DNA of 64,000 nt, taken from NCBI GenBank assembly GCA_046594215.1, contig JBKJPX010000108.1, forward strand, positions 1 to 64,000. The letters run 5' to 3'. Position numbers and translations under genes: made by a program. Below, in pieces: positions 1 to 8,701 of the stretch (the stretch's first letter is position 1; every line of letters begins with the position of its first letter). Origin of the DNA: Panacagrimonas sp046594215 (GTDB lineage Bacteria; Pseudomonadota; Gammaproteobacteria; Nevskiales; Nevskiaceae). Under the pieces are notes generated by a model. The model did no database searches and was not told the origin of the DNA. It saw only the letters and a program-made list of their open reading frames with translations.

Positions 1-102
1 GCACTCTTCGCTTCAGCCGAAAAACACAGCGGAGCCGTGACGGCAGTCCGTGTCGGCGGCCACGCGGTACACATCATGGAAGGACATCTGAATGTCGATT
101 AG
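1..102 (+). CDS. C-terminal fragment, possibly PhzF-family isomerase
   Basis: Frame 1 is open from the left edge to a TAG at 100-102 and encodes about 33 residues ending in AVRVGGHAVHIMEGHLNV. The VRVGG.A....EG.L pattern resembles the last strand of PhzF-family (diaminopimelate-epimerase-fold) enzymes, but the fragment is too short to be sure. It overlaps the start of the next gene by 11 nt, which favours a real gene end over chance. The rest of the gene lies outside the window. Confidence 0.4.
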   Translation, partial: ALFASAEKHSGAVTAVRVGGHAVHIMEGHLNVD

Positions 103-565
103 CGCTCTTGCGCGCACTAGCGGTCTCGCGCTGTGCACCTTGCTGGCCGCCTGCGCGCCGCGGCTCTACCAGCGCGAGACGATGACGATCGATCATCGCG
201 ACCTCGACCAGTTCGAGATCCGCTACGCCGACTTCGAAGGCTGCCTGGTCAAGCAGGCAGTGCCCGTGAGCTATCGCCTGAAGCGTCCTGGCTACGTGCT
301 GGACCTGGGTATTCATTTCGGCACCGCCCCGCAGCCCGCGAGCCTGGACGTCACCCTGTCGGGAGCACCCGATCTGAGCGCGCGCTTCCCGGCGCTCACC
401 GAGCCGCCGGCCATCACGCGGACCGAAGACAGCGCTCGCTACCGGGTGGACACCACGATGCTCGGAACGAGTCTGGCGATAACCGTGCTGCGCAACGGCG
501 TGCTGGTCGGCGAAGAGCACCTGCGGCTCGAGCACAGCAAGTGTCACGCGCTGAGCATCGAATAG
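92..565 (+). CDS. small predicted lipoprotein of unknown function
   Basis: 157 residues. The N-terminus has a short charged start, a hydrophobic stretch and the lipobox LLAAC (Cys about residue 21), so it should be exported and lipidated. The mature part has no motif I recognise; it reads as a small beta-rich domain with two further cysteines (near residues 50 and 152) that could form a disulfide. The start ATG at 92 lies 11 nt inside the end of the upstream reading frame, suggesting translational coupling. No function is proposed. Confidence 0.75.
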   Translation: MSISALARTSGLALCTLLAACAPRLYQRETMTIDHRDLDQFEIRYADFEGCLVKQAVPVSYRLKRPGYVLDLGIHFGTAPQPASLDVTLSGAPDLSARFPALTEPPAITRTEDSARYRVDTTMLGTSLAITVLRNGVLVGEEHLRLEHSKCHALSIE

Positions 566-600
566 TCGTCCTCGCGACTCCGGGATCCCACCCATAAAGT

Positions 601-626
601 GGGGCGGCCGGTCGCCCGGCCGCCCC
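601..626. repeat. perfect GC-rich hairpin after the lipoprotein gene
   Basis: An 11-bp perfect inverted repeat (GGGGCGGCCGG / CCGGCCGCCCC) with a 4-nt TCGC loop sits 35 nt past the lipoprotein stop. There is no T-run on either side, so it is not a classical intrinsic terminator, but it is well placed to stabilise the 3' end or assist termination. The rest of 566-771 holds no gene I can support. Confidence 0.5.
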
Positions 627-771
627 CTGCAACGCAGTTGGGGAGAGTGGGGGGACTGCGTCACAGGAAAAAGGCAACCCGCCTTGAAGCGGTCTGCCGC
701 GACGCGCCAATTGAATTCTGCGATCCAAGCTGAAACGACGTCACGCCATTATGCTGCGCGCCGTTCGAGCC

Positions 772-1434
772 TCAGGCAATACGTGAACTCCCCCAGACCG
801 AGGCCGCGACCATCCCGATGGCCAGCCAGTAGGTCGAGAGGATCGAAGCCTGGGCTCTCGGATACGGGCCATTGAATTGACGTACGGCCAGCGCGCTGTC
901 CGAAAGCAGGAACAGCAACGCGCCGACGGCGGCGAGCGCTCCCGAAGCGTCCCCGCGCAGATCCCAGCGCGCCGCCGCCGCGAGGGTCATGCCCACGAGT
1001 GCCGCGGCGTACACGAGCACCGGGAGCTTCAGCGGCCCGGTTCGCGGCAGCAGCCACACGAAGAACACCGCGGCGGCGCCGATCGGGATCGCGCACCACA
1101 GCGGCGGCCGGGCGACGTCATCGATCAGGAAGGCCCACACGAACAGGCCGTGCGCAAGCAGGAAGCTGCCGAGCCCGGCCATGAAGGCCGCGTTGCCTGA
1201 GCGAAGAAGCGCGATGTCGCCACACGTCGATAACAGCAGCGCCATGCAGATCCACCAGCGATAGGCTGCGTCGGCCGATTCGGCGCAAGCCGCGACCCCG
1301 AGCACGAGCAGGGTCGTCAGCGGCTTGAGCAGATAGAAGGCCGGGTGCCGACCGTCGCGCCGTTCCTCGCACAGGATCGCGAGCACCGCGCCGATGGCCG
1401 CGGCGAGCAGGAACAGCTTCGAGGCGATCGGCAT
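772..1434 (-). CDS. YhhN-family membrane protein (lysoplasmalogenase-like)
   Basis: 220 residues, almost entirely hydrophobic, with about seven or eight predicted membrane segments. The phrases CGDIALL, AHGLFVWAF and LLFLLSDSALAVRQF, each carrying a conserved Asp in or next to a membrane helix, are typical of the YhhN/TMEM86 family. Characterised members hydrolyse the vinyl-ether bond of lysoplasmalogens; bacterial substrates are less clear. It is divergent from the amidotransferase gene; the roughly 60 bp between them contains TACTCTAG, which can be read as a -10-like element on either strand. Function by family only. Confidence 0.8.
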   Translation of the reverse strand: MPIASKLFLLAAAIGAVLAILCEERRDGRHPAFYLLKPLTTLLVLGVAACAESADAAYRWWICMALLLSTCGDIALLRSGNAAFMAGLGSFLLAHGLFVWAFLIDDVARPPLWCAIPIGAAAVFFVWLLPRTGPLKLPVLVYAAALVGMTLAAAARWDLRGDASGALAAVGALLFLLSDSALAVRQFNGPYPRAQASILSTYWLAIGMVAASVWGSSRIA

Positions 1435-1494
1435 GCGACGTGCGTCCGGCAGGGGGCCGCATACTCTAGCCAGAGCACTTCATCGAGGCCCCAC

Positions 1495-2187
1495 ATGCAC
1501 GTTCACTGCCTGCAGCACGCCGCCCACGAGGACCTCGGCTGCATCGGTCCCTGGCTCGCCCGTCGCGGTGATCGCGTGTCGATGACGCGGCTGTGGGCGG
1601 GTGACGCCCTGCCACCGCCAACGGGCTTCGACGCGCTGATCGTGATGGGCGGTCCGATGAACATCTACGAGCACGGGGCGCATCCCTGGCTCGTGTCCGA
1701 AAAGAAGATGATCCGCGCCGCCATCGACGGCGGTTTGCCCGTGCTCGGCATCTGCCTGGGTTCGCAACTGATCGCGGACGTGATGGGCGGACCCGTCACG
1801 CGCAACGCGCACACCGAGATCGGCTGGTTCGACGTGGGCCTCAACACCGCCGGTCGTGCGCATGCCCTGTTCGGCGACTGGCCGGACCGCTTCAGCGCCT
1901 TCCACTGGCACGGCGACACGTTCGCGATCCCGCCGGGCGCACAGAATCTGATGAGCAGCGAAGGCTGCGCCCACCAGGCCTATGCGATCGGCGATCGCGT
2001 GATCGGCCTGCAGTTCCACCTCGAGGTCACTGCGGCCGATGCGCGCGTATGGCTGGCGCAGGAAACCCTGCGACCCTCGACTTACGTGCAGACGCCGGAG
2101 TTCATCCTCGGCGAGCTCGAGCGCTTCGCGCTCGACAACCGGCTGATGGTCAGGCTGCTCGATCGCTGGCTGCCGTTAAAGGCGTAG
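1495..2187 (+). CDS. class-I glutamine amidotransferase-like protein
   Basis: 230 residues. It carries the GATase class-I triad: nucleophile Cys87 in GICLGSQ, and His175 and Glu177 in QFHLEVT. The overall layout (MGGPMNIYEH near 51-60) matches stand-alone GMP-synthase-like amidotransferases that act on small molecules or glutamyl conjugates rather than the GuaA glutaminase domain. The ATG at 1495 is preceded by GAGG at suitable spacing; an upstream in-frame extension to 1345 runs antisense through the neighbouring lysoplasmalogenase gene and is rejected. Physiological substrate unknown. Confidence 0.85.
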   Translation: MHVHCLQHAAHEDLGCIGPWLARRGDRVSMTRLWAGDALPPPTGFDALIVMGGPMNIYEHGAHPWLVSEKKMIRAAIDGGLPVLGICLGSQLIADVMGGPVTRNAHTEIGWFDVGLNTAGRAHALFGDWPDRFSAFHWHGDTFAIPPGAQNLMSSEGCAHQAYAIGDRVIGLQFHLEVTAADARVWLAQETLRPSTYVQTPEFILGELERFALDNRLMVRLLDRWLPLKA

Positions 2188-2251
2188 TCCGGACAAAGTC
2201 CAGGTTCCGGGTTTCGCTGAAGCTGGCAACCTCGAACCTCGTCCGAACTAC
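2184..2251. repeat. compound inverted repeat between convergent genes
   Basis: Outer arms GTAGTCCGGAC (2184-2194) and GTCCGAACTAC (2241-2251) pair with one mismatch; inner arms AGGTTC (2202-2207) and GAACCT (2234-2239) pair perfectly. The element starts on the stop codon of the amidotransferase and fills nearly all the space before the convergent glycosyltransferase stop. A GTAG...CTAC frame recurs elsewhere in this window, suggesting a dispersed palindromic element or a bidirectional transcript-end structure. Confidence 0.5.
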
Positions 2252-2263
2252 GGTTTCGCGCAG

Positions 2264-3379
2264 TCAAGCGCTCACCGTCGATCCCACCGGTTTGCGCTCG
2301 CCGCGCGTGGCGGTCCTGCGCACGGTCAGTTCGCCGATGAAGCGGTTCAAGGTCTCGATCGCTTCGGCGCGACCGTCGCGCGCGTGTTCGCGCATGTGCG
2401 AGCGGTAGGCCTCGTCATGGCCCAGGAAACGATCCACGTCGCTGGGCGTCAGCGAGCGCAGATCGCCGCGCATGCCCACGCCCATGCGCTCGATCACGCT
2501 CGCGTTGAGCCGCTGCTCGAAGGCGTCCTCCGGTAGCGCCAGGATCGGCTTGCCGAAGTGGATCGCCTCGCCAATGGTCTGGTTGCCGGCCGTGCTCAGC
2601 ACCGCGCGGCAATTCGCCAGGTCCTGCACGAAGGCCGAGTTGCCCGGCGCACGGAAGTCGAGATTGTCGACCTTGCCGACATAGGGCGTGCCGTAAATCA
2701 CGACCGGCAGGTCGAGCAGGCGCAACGCGCGGTCGATGTGCGGCCGGTACTGGTGCTCACCCTTGTTGAAGTAGCACAGCAGGTAATCGCCGCGCTTCGC
2801 CTTGGCGCGCAGCACTTCGTCACGCAGCATCGGGCCGACGATGCGCACTCCCGGGTACGCGGGCTCCGCCTCGTAGAAGCTGGAGATCAGGATGCGCTCG
2901 GGCACACCCATCAGCGCGCGGTAGCCGTACGCGTCGCGCATGCCCAGCGCCCACAGATCGGCCGGGAAGTGCGGCTTGCAGTAGGCCAGGATGCCGACGT
3001 GGTCGAACGAGATCCGCGGCAGCTTCAGGCGCTGCGCGGCGCGATGGGTCCAGGCTTCCGAATCGGAGATCACGAGCTGGATGCCGCGTTCGCGGAACTC
3101 GCGTTCAACCTGCCCGGTGCCCGCGCCCCTGAACAGCAGGTCGGCGACAGGCCCGAAGTTGGCGCCCACGGTGCGCGGCAGCGAGTGCCCGCCGCGATCG
3201 TTGTAGCGATACCCGATCATCGGGATGCGCACGGTCGGGAATTTCGGCGCGAGCACCTCGTAGGCGTCGCCAGCCGTGAACACGGTGATCTCGTGATCCT
3301 TCATCAGGGCCGGCAGCACGCTCATCACGCGCATCGCGTGGCCGCGCCCATAGCCCATCACGCCCCAGGCGATGCGCAT
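2264..3379 (-). CDS. MJ1255/glycosyltransferase-28-like protein
   Basis: 371 residues. The N-terminus MRIAWGVMGYGRGHAMR is the glycine-rich GxGRGHA motif of the GT-B family that includes MJ1255-type and MurG-like glycosyltransferases. The C-terminal half has LSTAGNQTIGEAIHFGKPILALP, the nucleotide-sugar-binding signature (G.nt..Ea...gkP.l..P) of glycosyltransferase family 28. It is expected to be soluble or peripheral. A strong Shine-Dalgarno GGGAGG lies 6 nt before the ATG at 3379. Acceptor and sugar cannot be told; a role in a cell-surface glycan or glycolipid is a guess from the family. Confidence 0.8.
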   Translation of the reverse strand: MRIAWGVMGYGRGHAMRVMSVLPALMKDHEITVFTAGDAYEVLAPKFPTVRIPMIGYRYNDRGGHSLPRTVGANFGPVADLLFRGAGTGQVEREFRERGIQLVISDSEAWTHRAAQRLKLPRISFDHVGILAYCKPHFPADLWALGMRDAYGYRALMGVPERILISSFYEAEPAYPGVRIVGPMLRDEVLRAKAKRGDYLLCYFNKGEHQYRPHIDRALRLLDLPVVIYGTPYVGKVDNLDFRAPGNSAFVQDLANCRAVLSTAGNQTIGEAIHFGKPILALPEDAFEQRLNASVIERMGVGMRGDLRSLTPSDVDRFLGHDEAYRSHMREHARDGRAEAIETLNRFIGELTVRRTATRGERKPVGSTVSA

Positions 3380-3555
3380 GGCGAGCCTCCCGCGGATCCT
3401 GGCGTCCGGTCTTTCATGTCCCGGCAGCCTGTGCCCGGCGCGTAAAGTTCCGGTGACGCGGGAGCGACGGTTCGATGACAGCGACGCGTCTGGCCCGCGA
3501 CGGTGACGCCGCGCGGGCCGGTATCATGGGCGTTCATTCGCCCCGTTCCGAACCG

Positions 3556-4332
3556 ATGGAAGCCCTGGCAACCCCCGAACTCTGGGCTGCGCTGTTGACC
3601 CTGACGGCACTGGAAATCGTGCTGGGCATCGATAACATCATCTTCATCTCGATCATCGTGTCGAAGCTGCCGGCCGAGGTGCAGACGCGCGCGCGCACGC
3701 TGGGCCTTGCCGGGGCACTGCTCACGCGCGTGGGCCTGCTGTTCACGCTGGCGCTGATAGCCCGCATGACCGCCCCGCTGTTCGCGCTCTCCGAATTCTC
3801 CGTGACCGGGCGCGACCTCGTGCTGTTCTTCGGTGGGCTGTTCCTGCTTTACAAGGCCACCATCGAGATCCACGAATCGCTGCAGGACCACGAGGACGGC
3901 GATGCGACGAACAACGTGCCCAAGCGCAAGGCGCCATCTTTCTTCGCCGCGATCGTGCAGATCATGATCCTGGACATCGTGTTCTCGCTGGACTCGGTGA
4001 TCACGGCGGTGGGCATGACCAACAACCTGCCGATCATGGTGGCAGCGATCGTGATCGCCATCATCACGATGATGTTCTTCGCGGGGCCCCTGTCGCGCTT
4101 CGTCGATGCGCATCCCACGGTGAAGATTCTCGCGCTGGCCTTCCTGCTCATGGTCGGCGGCGCACTGGTGGTCGAGGCGATGCACTTCCACATTCCGAAG
4201 GGTTACCTCTACTTCGCGATGGCCTTCTCGGTGTGCGTCGAGATGGTAAACCTGAAGATGCGCAAAACCCTGGACCAGAAGAGAGAGCGCCAGGCCGCGA
4301 TGCCCCAGTACGGTGGAGAGACGTCGTCGTGA
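3556..4332 (+). CDS. TerC-family integral membrane protein
   Basis: 258 residues with seven or so membrane segments. Two copies of the TerC hallmark are visible: EIVLGIDNIIF (Asp26) and DIVFSLDSVIT (Asp140, Asp146), the acidic intramembrane residues conserved in TerC/Alx proteins. Family members are linked to metal homeostasis, notably manganese export during folding of metalloproteins, and to tellurite resistance in plasmids. ATG 3556 is chosen because the first membrane helix follows directly; the upstream extension to 3475 is unconserved. Its stop overlaps the next gene by 4 nt. Confidence 0.88.
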   Translation: MEALATPELWAALLTLTALEIVLGIDNIIFISIIVSKLPAEVQTRARTLGLAGALLTRVGLLFTLALIARMTAPLFALSEFSVTGRDLVLFFGGLFLLYKATIEIHESLQDHEDGDATNNVPKRKAPSFFAAIVQIMILDIVFSLDSVITAVGMTNNLPIMVAAIVIAIITMMFFAGPLSRFVDAHPTVKILALAFLLMVGGALVVEAMHFHIPKGYLYFAMAFSVCVEMVNLKMRKTLDQKRERQAAMPQYGGETSS

Positions 4333-4712
4333 AACGCGAGATCATTTCCACCGACGCGGCGCCCGCCGCGATCGGCACCTATTCGCAGGCCGTGCGCTGC
4401 GGCGACACCGTTTACCTCGCCGGCCAGATCCCGCTCGATCCGAGCACGATGACCCTGCGCAACGGCACGATCGAGGAAGAGATCCACCAGGTGTTCGAGA
4501 ACCTGCGCTCTGTCTGTGTCGCCGCGAACGGTTCGCTCGACCATATCGCCAAGCTCAACCTCTATCTCACGGACCTGTCGCACTTCGCCAAGGTCAACGA
4601 GATCATGAGCCAGTACTTCCAGGCGCCCTACCCGGCGCGGGCCGCGGTCGGCGTTGCCGCGCTGCCACGCGGCGCGCGCATCGAGGCCGACGGAATCATG
4701 GTGCTGGACTGA
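4329..4712 (+). CDS. ridA: RidA family reactive-imine deaminase
   Basis: 127 residues, the normal length for the YjgF/YER057c/UK114 family. It starts with GTG at 4329, overlapping the TerC stop (GTGA), with GGTGGAGAG as ribosome-binding site inside the terC end. The active-site arginine lies in PYPARAAVGVAALP (Arg104), equivalent to Arg105 of E. coli RidA, and the end GARIEADGIMVLD is typical. RidA hydrolyses reactive enamines/imines released by PLP-dependent threonine dehydratase and related enzymes, protecting other PLP enzymes. It is translationally coupled to terC and lies just before recG. Confidence 0.92.
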   Translation: MKREIISTDAAPAAIGTYSQAVRCGDTVYLAGQIPLDPSTMTLRNGTIEEEIHQVFENLRSVCVAANGSLDHIAKLNLYLTDLSHFAKVNEIMSQYFQAPYPARAAVGVAALPRGARIEADGIMVLD

Positions 4713-4796
4713 GAACAGCGCGCATCGCGATGGCCACTTCCGATCGCGCTGCAGCTTCGCCTGCACGCGGCTAACCGACCCCGGGCCGCGACCACG

Positions 4797-6905
4797 ATGC
4801 CCCCGTCGAAAACTCCCCGCGGGGCGCGCACGGCCAGTGCGCCGCCGATGACGCTGGCCACCGAGCTGACCTACCTCAAGGGGGCCGGACCGCAGGCGGC
4901 GTCGGCGCTGCGCGCGCTCGACCTGCAGACGGTGGGCGACCTGCTGTTCCATCTTCCGCTGCGTTACGAGGATCGGCGCGCGGTGACGCGACTGGTGGAC
5001 CTGCGCGAAGGCATGGAGGCGCTCGTGCGCGGCAAGGTCGAGGTCGCCGAGATGCGCTTCGCCCCGCGCCGCGTGCTCGTCGTGGCGATCGACGACGACG
5101 GCAATGGCCTGCTCCTGCGATTCTTCCATTTCAACGAGACGCAGCGCGCGGCCTTCGTCGCGGGCCGCAGGGTCCAGGCCTTCGGCAGCGTACGCGCGGG
5201 TCGCAACGGCCTGGAGATGGTCCACCCTGAGTACCAGATCGTGAACGCGGAAGCCGAGCTGGCGACAGAGGACCGGCTCACGCCGATCTACCCGCTCACC
5301 GCCGGCATGACGCAACCGCGGCTGCGCCGGATGATCTCGCAGGCGCTCGACATCGCGGCGCGCGATCTCACCCTTCGCGCGCAACTCCCCGGATTCGCTG
5401 CACCTGACACGCTGACCGCGCTCGACGCCATCCATCGACCGGGCAGCGGCGCGGACGCCGAGGCCCTGCGCGCGATGCGCCATCCCGCGCAGCAGCGCCT
5501 GATTCGCGAAGAATTGCTCGCACACCAGTTGTGCATGCGCCTGCTCCGCCGCGAGACGCGCAGCCGCCCGGCGCCGGTGCTTGGCGACCTGGCGCAGGCC
5601 ACGCAGCAACTGCAGGCGCAGCTGCCGTTCCGTTTCACGGGCGCGCAGGAACGCGTGATCGCCGAGATCGGCAAGGACATGGGCAGCGCGCGGCCGATGC
5701 TGCGCCTCGTGCAGGGTGATGTCGGCTCGGGCAAGACCGTTGTCGCGGCGGCGGCGATGCTCGCCGCGGCCCTGGGCGGTCACCAAGCCGCGCTGATGGC
5801 GCCCACCGAACTGCTCGCCGAGCAGCACCACGTGAGCCTGCAGCGCTGGCTCGCGCCGCTGGGCATCGAGGTCGTGCTGCTCTCGGGCAAGCTCAAGAAG
5901 CGCGATCGCGAAACGCGCATGGCGCAGGTCGCAGATGGATCCGCGCGCGTCGTCGTGGGCACGCACGCGATCTTCCAGTCCGAAGTGCGCTTCGCCAGGC
6001 TCGCGCTGGCGGTCGTCGACGAGCAGCACCGATTCGGCGTGCAGCAGCGCCTGCAGCTTCGCGACAAGGGACCGGCCGGGACTTCGCCGCACCAGCTCGT
6101 GATGTCGGCAACGCCGATCCCACGCACCCTGGCGCAGACGCTCTACGCCGACCTCGACGTGTCAGTGATCGACGAGCTGCCGCCGGGCCGCACGCCGATC
6201 GTCACCGTGGCCATCGGCACCGAGAAGCGCGGCGAAGTGCTGCAGCGCATGGGTGAGGCCTGCCGCGAGGGGCGCCAGGCCTACTGGGTGTGCACGCTGA
6301 TCGAGGAGAGCGACGAGATCGAGGCGCAGGCCGCGGCGGTCACCGCGGAGAAGCTGCGCGAAGCGCTGCCCGAGCTGCGCATCGGCCTGGTCCATGGCCG
6401 GCTCAAGCCGGACCAGAAGGAACTCGAGATGCGCGACTTCAAGGAAGGTCGCACGCAGATGCTGGTGGCCACCACGGTGATCGAGGTCGGCGTCGACGTG
6501 CCCAACGCCAGCATCATGGTCATCGACAACGCCGAGCGCCTGGGCCTGTCGCAGCTCCACCAGCTGCGAGGTCGCGTCGGTCGCGGCGCGCGCGCCAGCC
6601 AGTGCGTGCTGCTCTACCAGCCCCCGCTGTCGCAGTCCGCGCGGGCTCGCCTGGACGTGATGCGCGCGACCACCGACGGCTTTCGCATCGCGCAGGCAGA
6701 CCTCGATCTGCGCGGACCGGGCGAACTGCTCGGGCGACGCCAGACCGGGCTGATCGGCCTCAAGCTCGCCGACCCCGTGCGCGACTCGGCGCTGATCCCG
6801 CCGCTGCAGACGCTCGCGGACGAATGGCTCGAACGTTTCCCGCTGGAAGCGCAACGCCTGATCCGCCGCTGGGTCGGCGACGTCGAACGCTACGCGCGCG
6901 TGTGA
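4797..6905 (+). CDS. recG: ATP-dependent DNA helicase RecG
   Basis: 702 residues, close to the 693 of E. coli. The order is complete: N-terminal wedge/OB domain (about 60-160), Walker A GDVGSGKT (about 305-312), helicase motif II DEQH (about 408), motif III SATPIPRTLAQT, and C-terminal helicase motif VATTVIEVGVDVPNASIMVI with QLRGRVGRG. RecG remodels stalled replication forks and Holliday junctions. ATG 4797 gives a 17-residue basic leader; ATG 4848 (MTLATELTYL) is an equally possible start. It lies downstream of ridA and 19 nt before ubiA. Confidence 0.95.
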   Translation: MPPSKTPRGARTASAPPMTLATELTYLKGAGPQAASALRALDLQTVGDLLFHLPLRYEDRRAVTRLVDLREGMEALVRGKVEVAEMRFAPRRVLVVAIDDDGNGLLLRFFHFNETQRAAFVAGRRVQAFGSVRAGRNGLEMVHPEYQIVNAEAELATEDRLTPIYPLTAGMTQPRLRRMISQALDIAARDLTLRAQLPGFAAPDTLTALDAIHRPGSGADAEALRAMRHPAQQRLIREELLAHQLCMRLLRRETRSRPAPVLGDLAQATQQLQAQLPFRFTGAQERVIAEIGKDMGSARPMLRLVQGDVGSGKTVVAAAAMLAAALGGHQAALMAPTELLAEQHHVSLQRWLAPLGIEVVLLSGKLKKRDRETRMAQVADGSARVVVGTHAIFQSEVRFARLALAVVDEQHRFGVQQRLQLRDKGPAGTSPHQLVMSATPIPRTLAQTLYADLDVSVIDELPPGRTPIVTVAIGTEKRGEVLQRMGEACREGRQAYWVCTLIEESDEIEAQAAAVTAEKLREALPELRIGLVHGRLKPDQKELEMRDFKEGRTQMLVATTVIEVGVDVPNASIMVIDNAERLGLSQLHQLRGRVGRGARASQCVLLYQPPLSQSARARLDVMRATTDGFRIAQADLDLRGPGELLGRRQTGLIGLKLADPVRDSALIPPLQTLADEWLERFPLEAQRLIRRWVGDVERYARV

Positions 6906-6924
6906 TGCGCCGGCTGGATTCGCC

Positions 6925-7791
6925 ATGCCGTCGCTGAAGACCCAGCTCCCGCACTACTGGCGGCTGATGCGCTTCCACCGGCCCATCGGCATCTGGCTGC
7001 TGCTGTGGCCGACCTTGTGGGCGCTGTGGTTCGCCGCCGGCGGGCGCCCCGAGACACAGGTGCTCGTGGTGTTCGTTCTCGGCACCGTGCTGATGCGGGC
7101 GGCCGGCTGCGTGATCAACGATTTCGCGGATCGGGACTTCGATCCGCACGTCGAACGCACGAAGGACCGACCGCTCGCGGTGGGCGTGGTGTCTTCCGCC
7201 GAGGCGCTGATGCTGTTCGTCGTGCTGGGTCTGGTGGCCTTCGTGCTCGTTGCGAGCCTCGACAACGCGCAGGTGCTGCTGCTCAGCGTGCCGGCAGCGG
7301 TGCTCGCCGCGCTATACCCGTTCACCAAGCGCTGGATCTCGATCCCGCAGGCAGTGCTGGGCCTCGCATTCTCCTGGGGCATCCCGATGGCGTATTCGGC
7401 CGTACTACACCGCGTCCCCTGGAACGAGGTGCTGCCGCTGATGGCTGCCAATGTCTGCTGGGTCATCGCGTACGACACCTTTTACGCGATGACCGACCGC
7501 GCCGATGATCTGAAGATCGGCGTGAAATCGTCCGCGATCCTGTTCGGCCGCCACGATCGCCTGATCACGGGGCTGCTGCAGGTCGCTGCCCTGCTGCTGC
7601 TGGCCTGGGTGGGCCGCGCGTTGGGCCCGGCGTACTTCGCCGGACTCGCGATCGCAGCCGCCCTGGCGTTACATCAGCAGCGCATGGTGCGCGCGCGCGA
7701 GCCTGCACGCTGCCTCGCCGCGTTCCTCGCGAACAACCGCTTCGGCGCGGTGATCTTTCTCGGGCTCGCGCTGGATCGCCTGCTGTCGTGA
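6925..7791 (+). CDS. ubiA: 4-hydroxybenzoate polyprenyltransferase UbiA
   Basis: 288 residues, eight or nine membrane segments. The first Asp-rich prenyl-diphosphate site NDFADRDFD is at residues 65-73 and the second, YAMTDRADDLKIG, is near 187-199. UbiA joins the polyprenyl tail to 4-hydroxybenzoate in ubiquinone synthesis at the inner membrane. The usual partner ubiC (chorismate lyase) is not next to it; recG is upstream instead. The stop overlaps the following GTG start by 4 nt. Confidence 0.93.
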   Translation: MPSLKTQLPHYWRLMRFHRPIGIWLLLWPTLWALWFAAGGRPETQVLVVFVLGTVLMRAAGCVINDFADRDFDPHVERTKDRPLAVGVVSSAEALMLFVVLGLVAFVLVASLDNAQVLLLSVPAAVLAALYPFTKRWISIPQAVLGLAFSWGIPMAYSAVLHRVPWNEVLPLMAANVCWVIAYDTFYAMTDRADDLKIGVKSSAILFGRHDRLITGLLQVAALLLLAWVGRALGPAYFAGLAIAAALALHQQRMVRAREPARCLAAFLANNRFGAVIFLGLALDRLLS

Positions 7792-8657
7792 GCACGTTCT
7801 CCAGACTTCATCACCTGCTGTCCGGGGTGGGCTTCCTGCTCGTCGGATGCAGCACGCACATCGGCAAGCCGACAGGGCCCGCGCCCGCGCCGGTCTCGAC
7901 CACCTACGACGTCATCCGCGATGTGACGTTCACGCCTGAGACCTGGCCGCAGAAGCTGCTCGCGAACGTCTATATGCCACGAGGCGCGGGCCCCTGGCCC
8001 GGAATCCTGGTCATTCATGGCGGCGGCTGGTCCTCGGGCGACCGCGAGCAGGTCGAGGGCATTGCAGAGCGGCTCGCGAAGCGTGGCTTCGTTGCGTTCA
8101 ACACGACCTACCGGCTCGCACCGACCCATCAGTTCCCCGCACAGCTCGAGGACGTGCAGCTTGCCCTGCGCTGGATGCAGGCCCACGCCGCCGAGTACCG
8201 CATGCGGCCCGAGCGTCTCGGCGCGTTCGGCTACTCCGCGGGAGCGCATCTCGCGGCGCTGCTCGGAACCCTGTCGCCTGGCGATACGCTCGCGTCCTCC
8301 CCGCGAGTCGCCGCCGTCGTGGCCGGCGGCACGCCGAGCGACCTCACGAAATTCCCGGGCGGCACGCTCGTGCCGCAATTCCTCGGCACCAGCCTGCAGA
8401 AAGATCCGGCGCTGTTCCGCCGCGCCTCGCCGATCAGCTACGTCAGCGCCGACGATCCCCCGTTCTTCGTCTACCACGGCGGCTCGGACATGCTGGTTCC
8501 CGTCGATCACGCCGAGGATCTGCACACCGCACTGGACAAGGCCGGCGTGCGCAGTGAGCTGTTCATCCTGCGCGGGCGTGGACACATCACCGCGTTTCTC
8601 ACCGATGGGCCGGCGTTCGAGGCGGCCGCTACGTTCCTGGATCGCGAGCTGCGCTGA
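7788..8657 (+). CDS. alpha/beta-hydrolase lipoprotein (BD-FAE/HSL-like esterase)
   Basis: 289 residues starting with GTG at 7788 inside the ubiA stop (GTGA). A signal peptide with lipobox-like LLVGC (Cys about 21) indicates a lipoprotein. The catalytic set is visible: oxyanion-hole HGGGW starting at residue 77, nucleophile Ser150 in GYSAG, Asp234 in GGSDMLVPVDH and His266 in GRGHIT. The HGGG motif places it with hormone-sensitive-lipase-type carboxylesterases. Substrate unknown; likely a periplasmic ester hydrolase. It is the last gene before the insertion sequence. Confidence 0.85.
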   Translation: MSTFSRLHHLLSGVGFLLVGCSTHIGKPTGPAPAPVSTTYDVIRDVTFTPETWPQKLLANVYMPRGAGPWPGILVIHGGGWSSGDREQVEGIAERLAKRGFVAFNTTYRLAPTHQFPAQLEDVQLALRWMQAHAAEYRMRPERLGAFGYSAGAHLAALLGTLSPGDTLASSPRVAAVVAGGTPSDLTKFPGGTLVPQFLGTSLQKDPALFRRASPISYVSADDPPFFVYHGGSDMLVPVDHAEDLHTALDKAGVRSELFILRGRGHITAFLTDGPAFEAAATFLDRELR

Positions 8658-8701
8658 GCCTGCGGCGAGAGAGCACTCGCTCGGCACGTATCCCGCTGAC
8701 C

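Noticed and set aside
601..626. GC-rich hairpin as a classical intrinsic terminator
   Set aside because: Stem is perfect but no T-run follows on either strand; kept only as a hairpin.
4209..6092. 627-residue reverse-strand open frame
   Set aside because: Antisense to ridA and recG; no motif.
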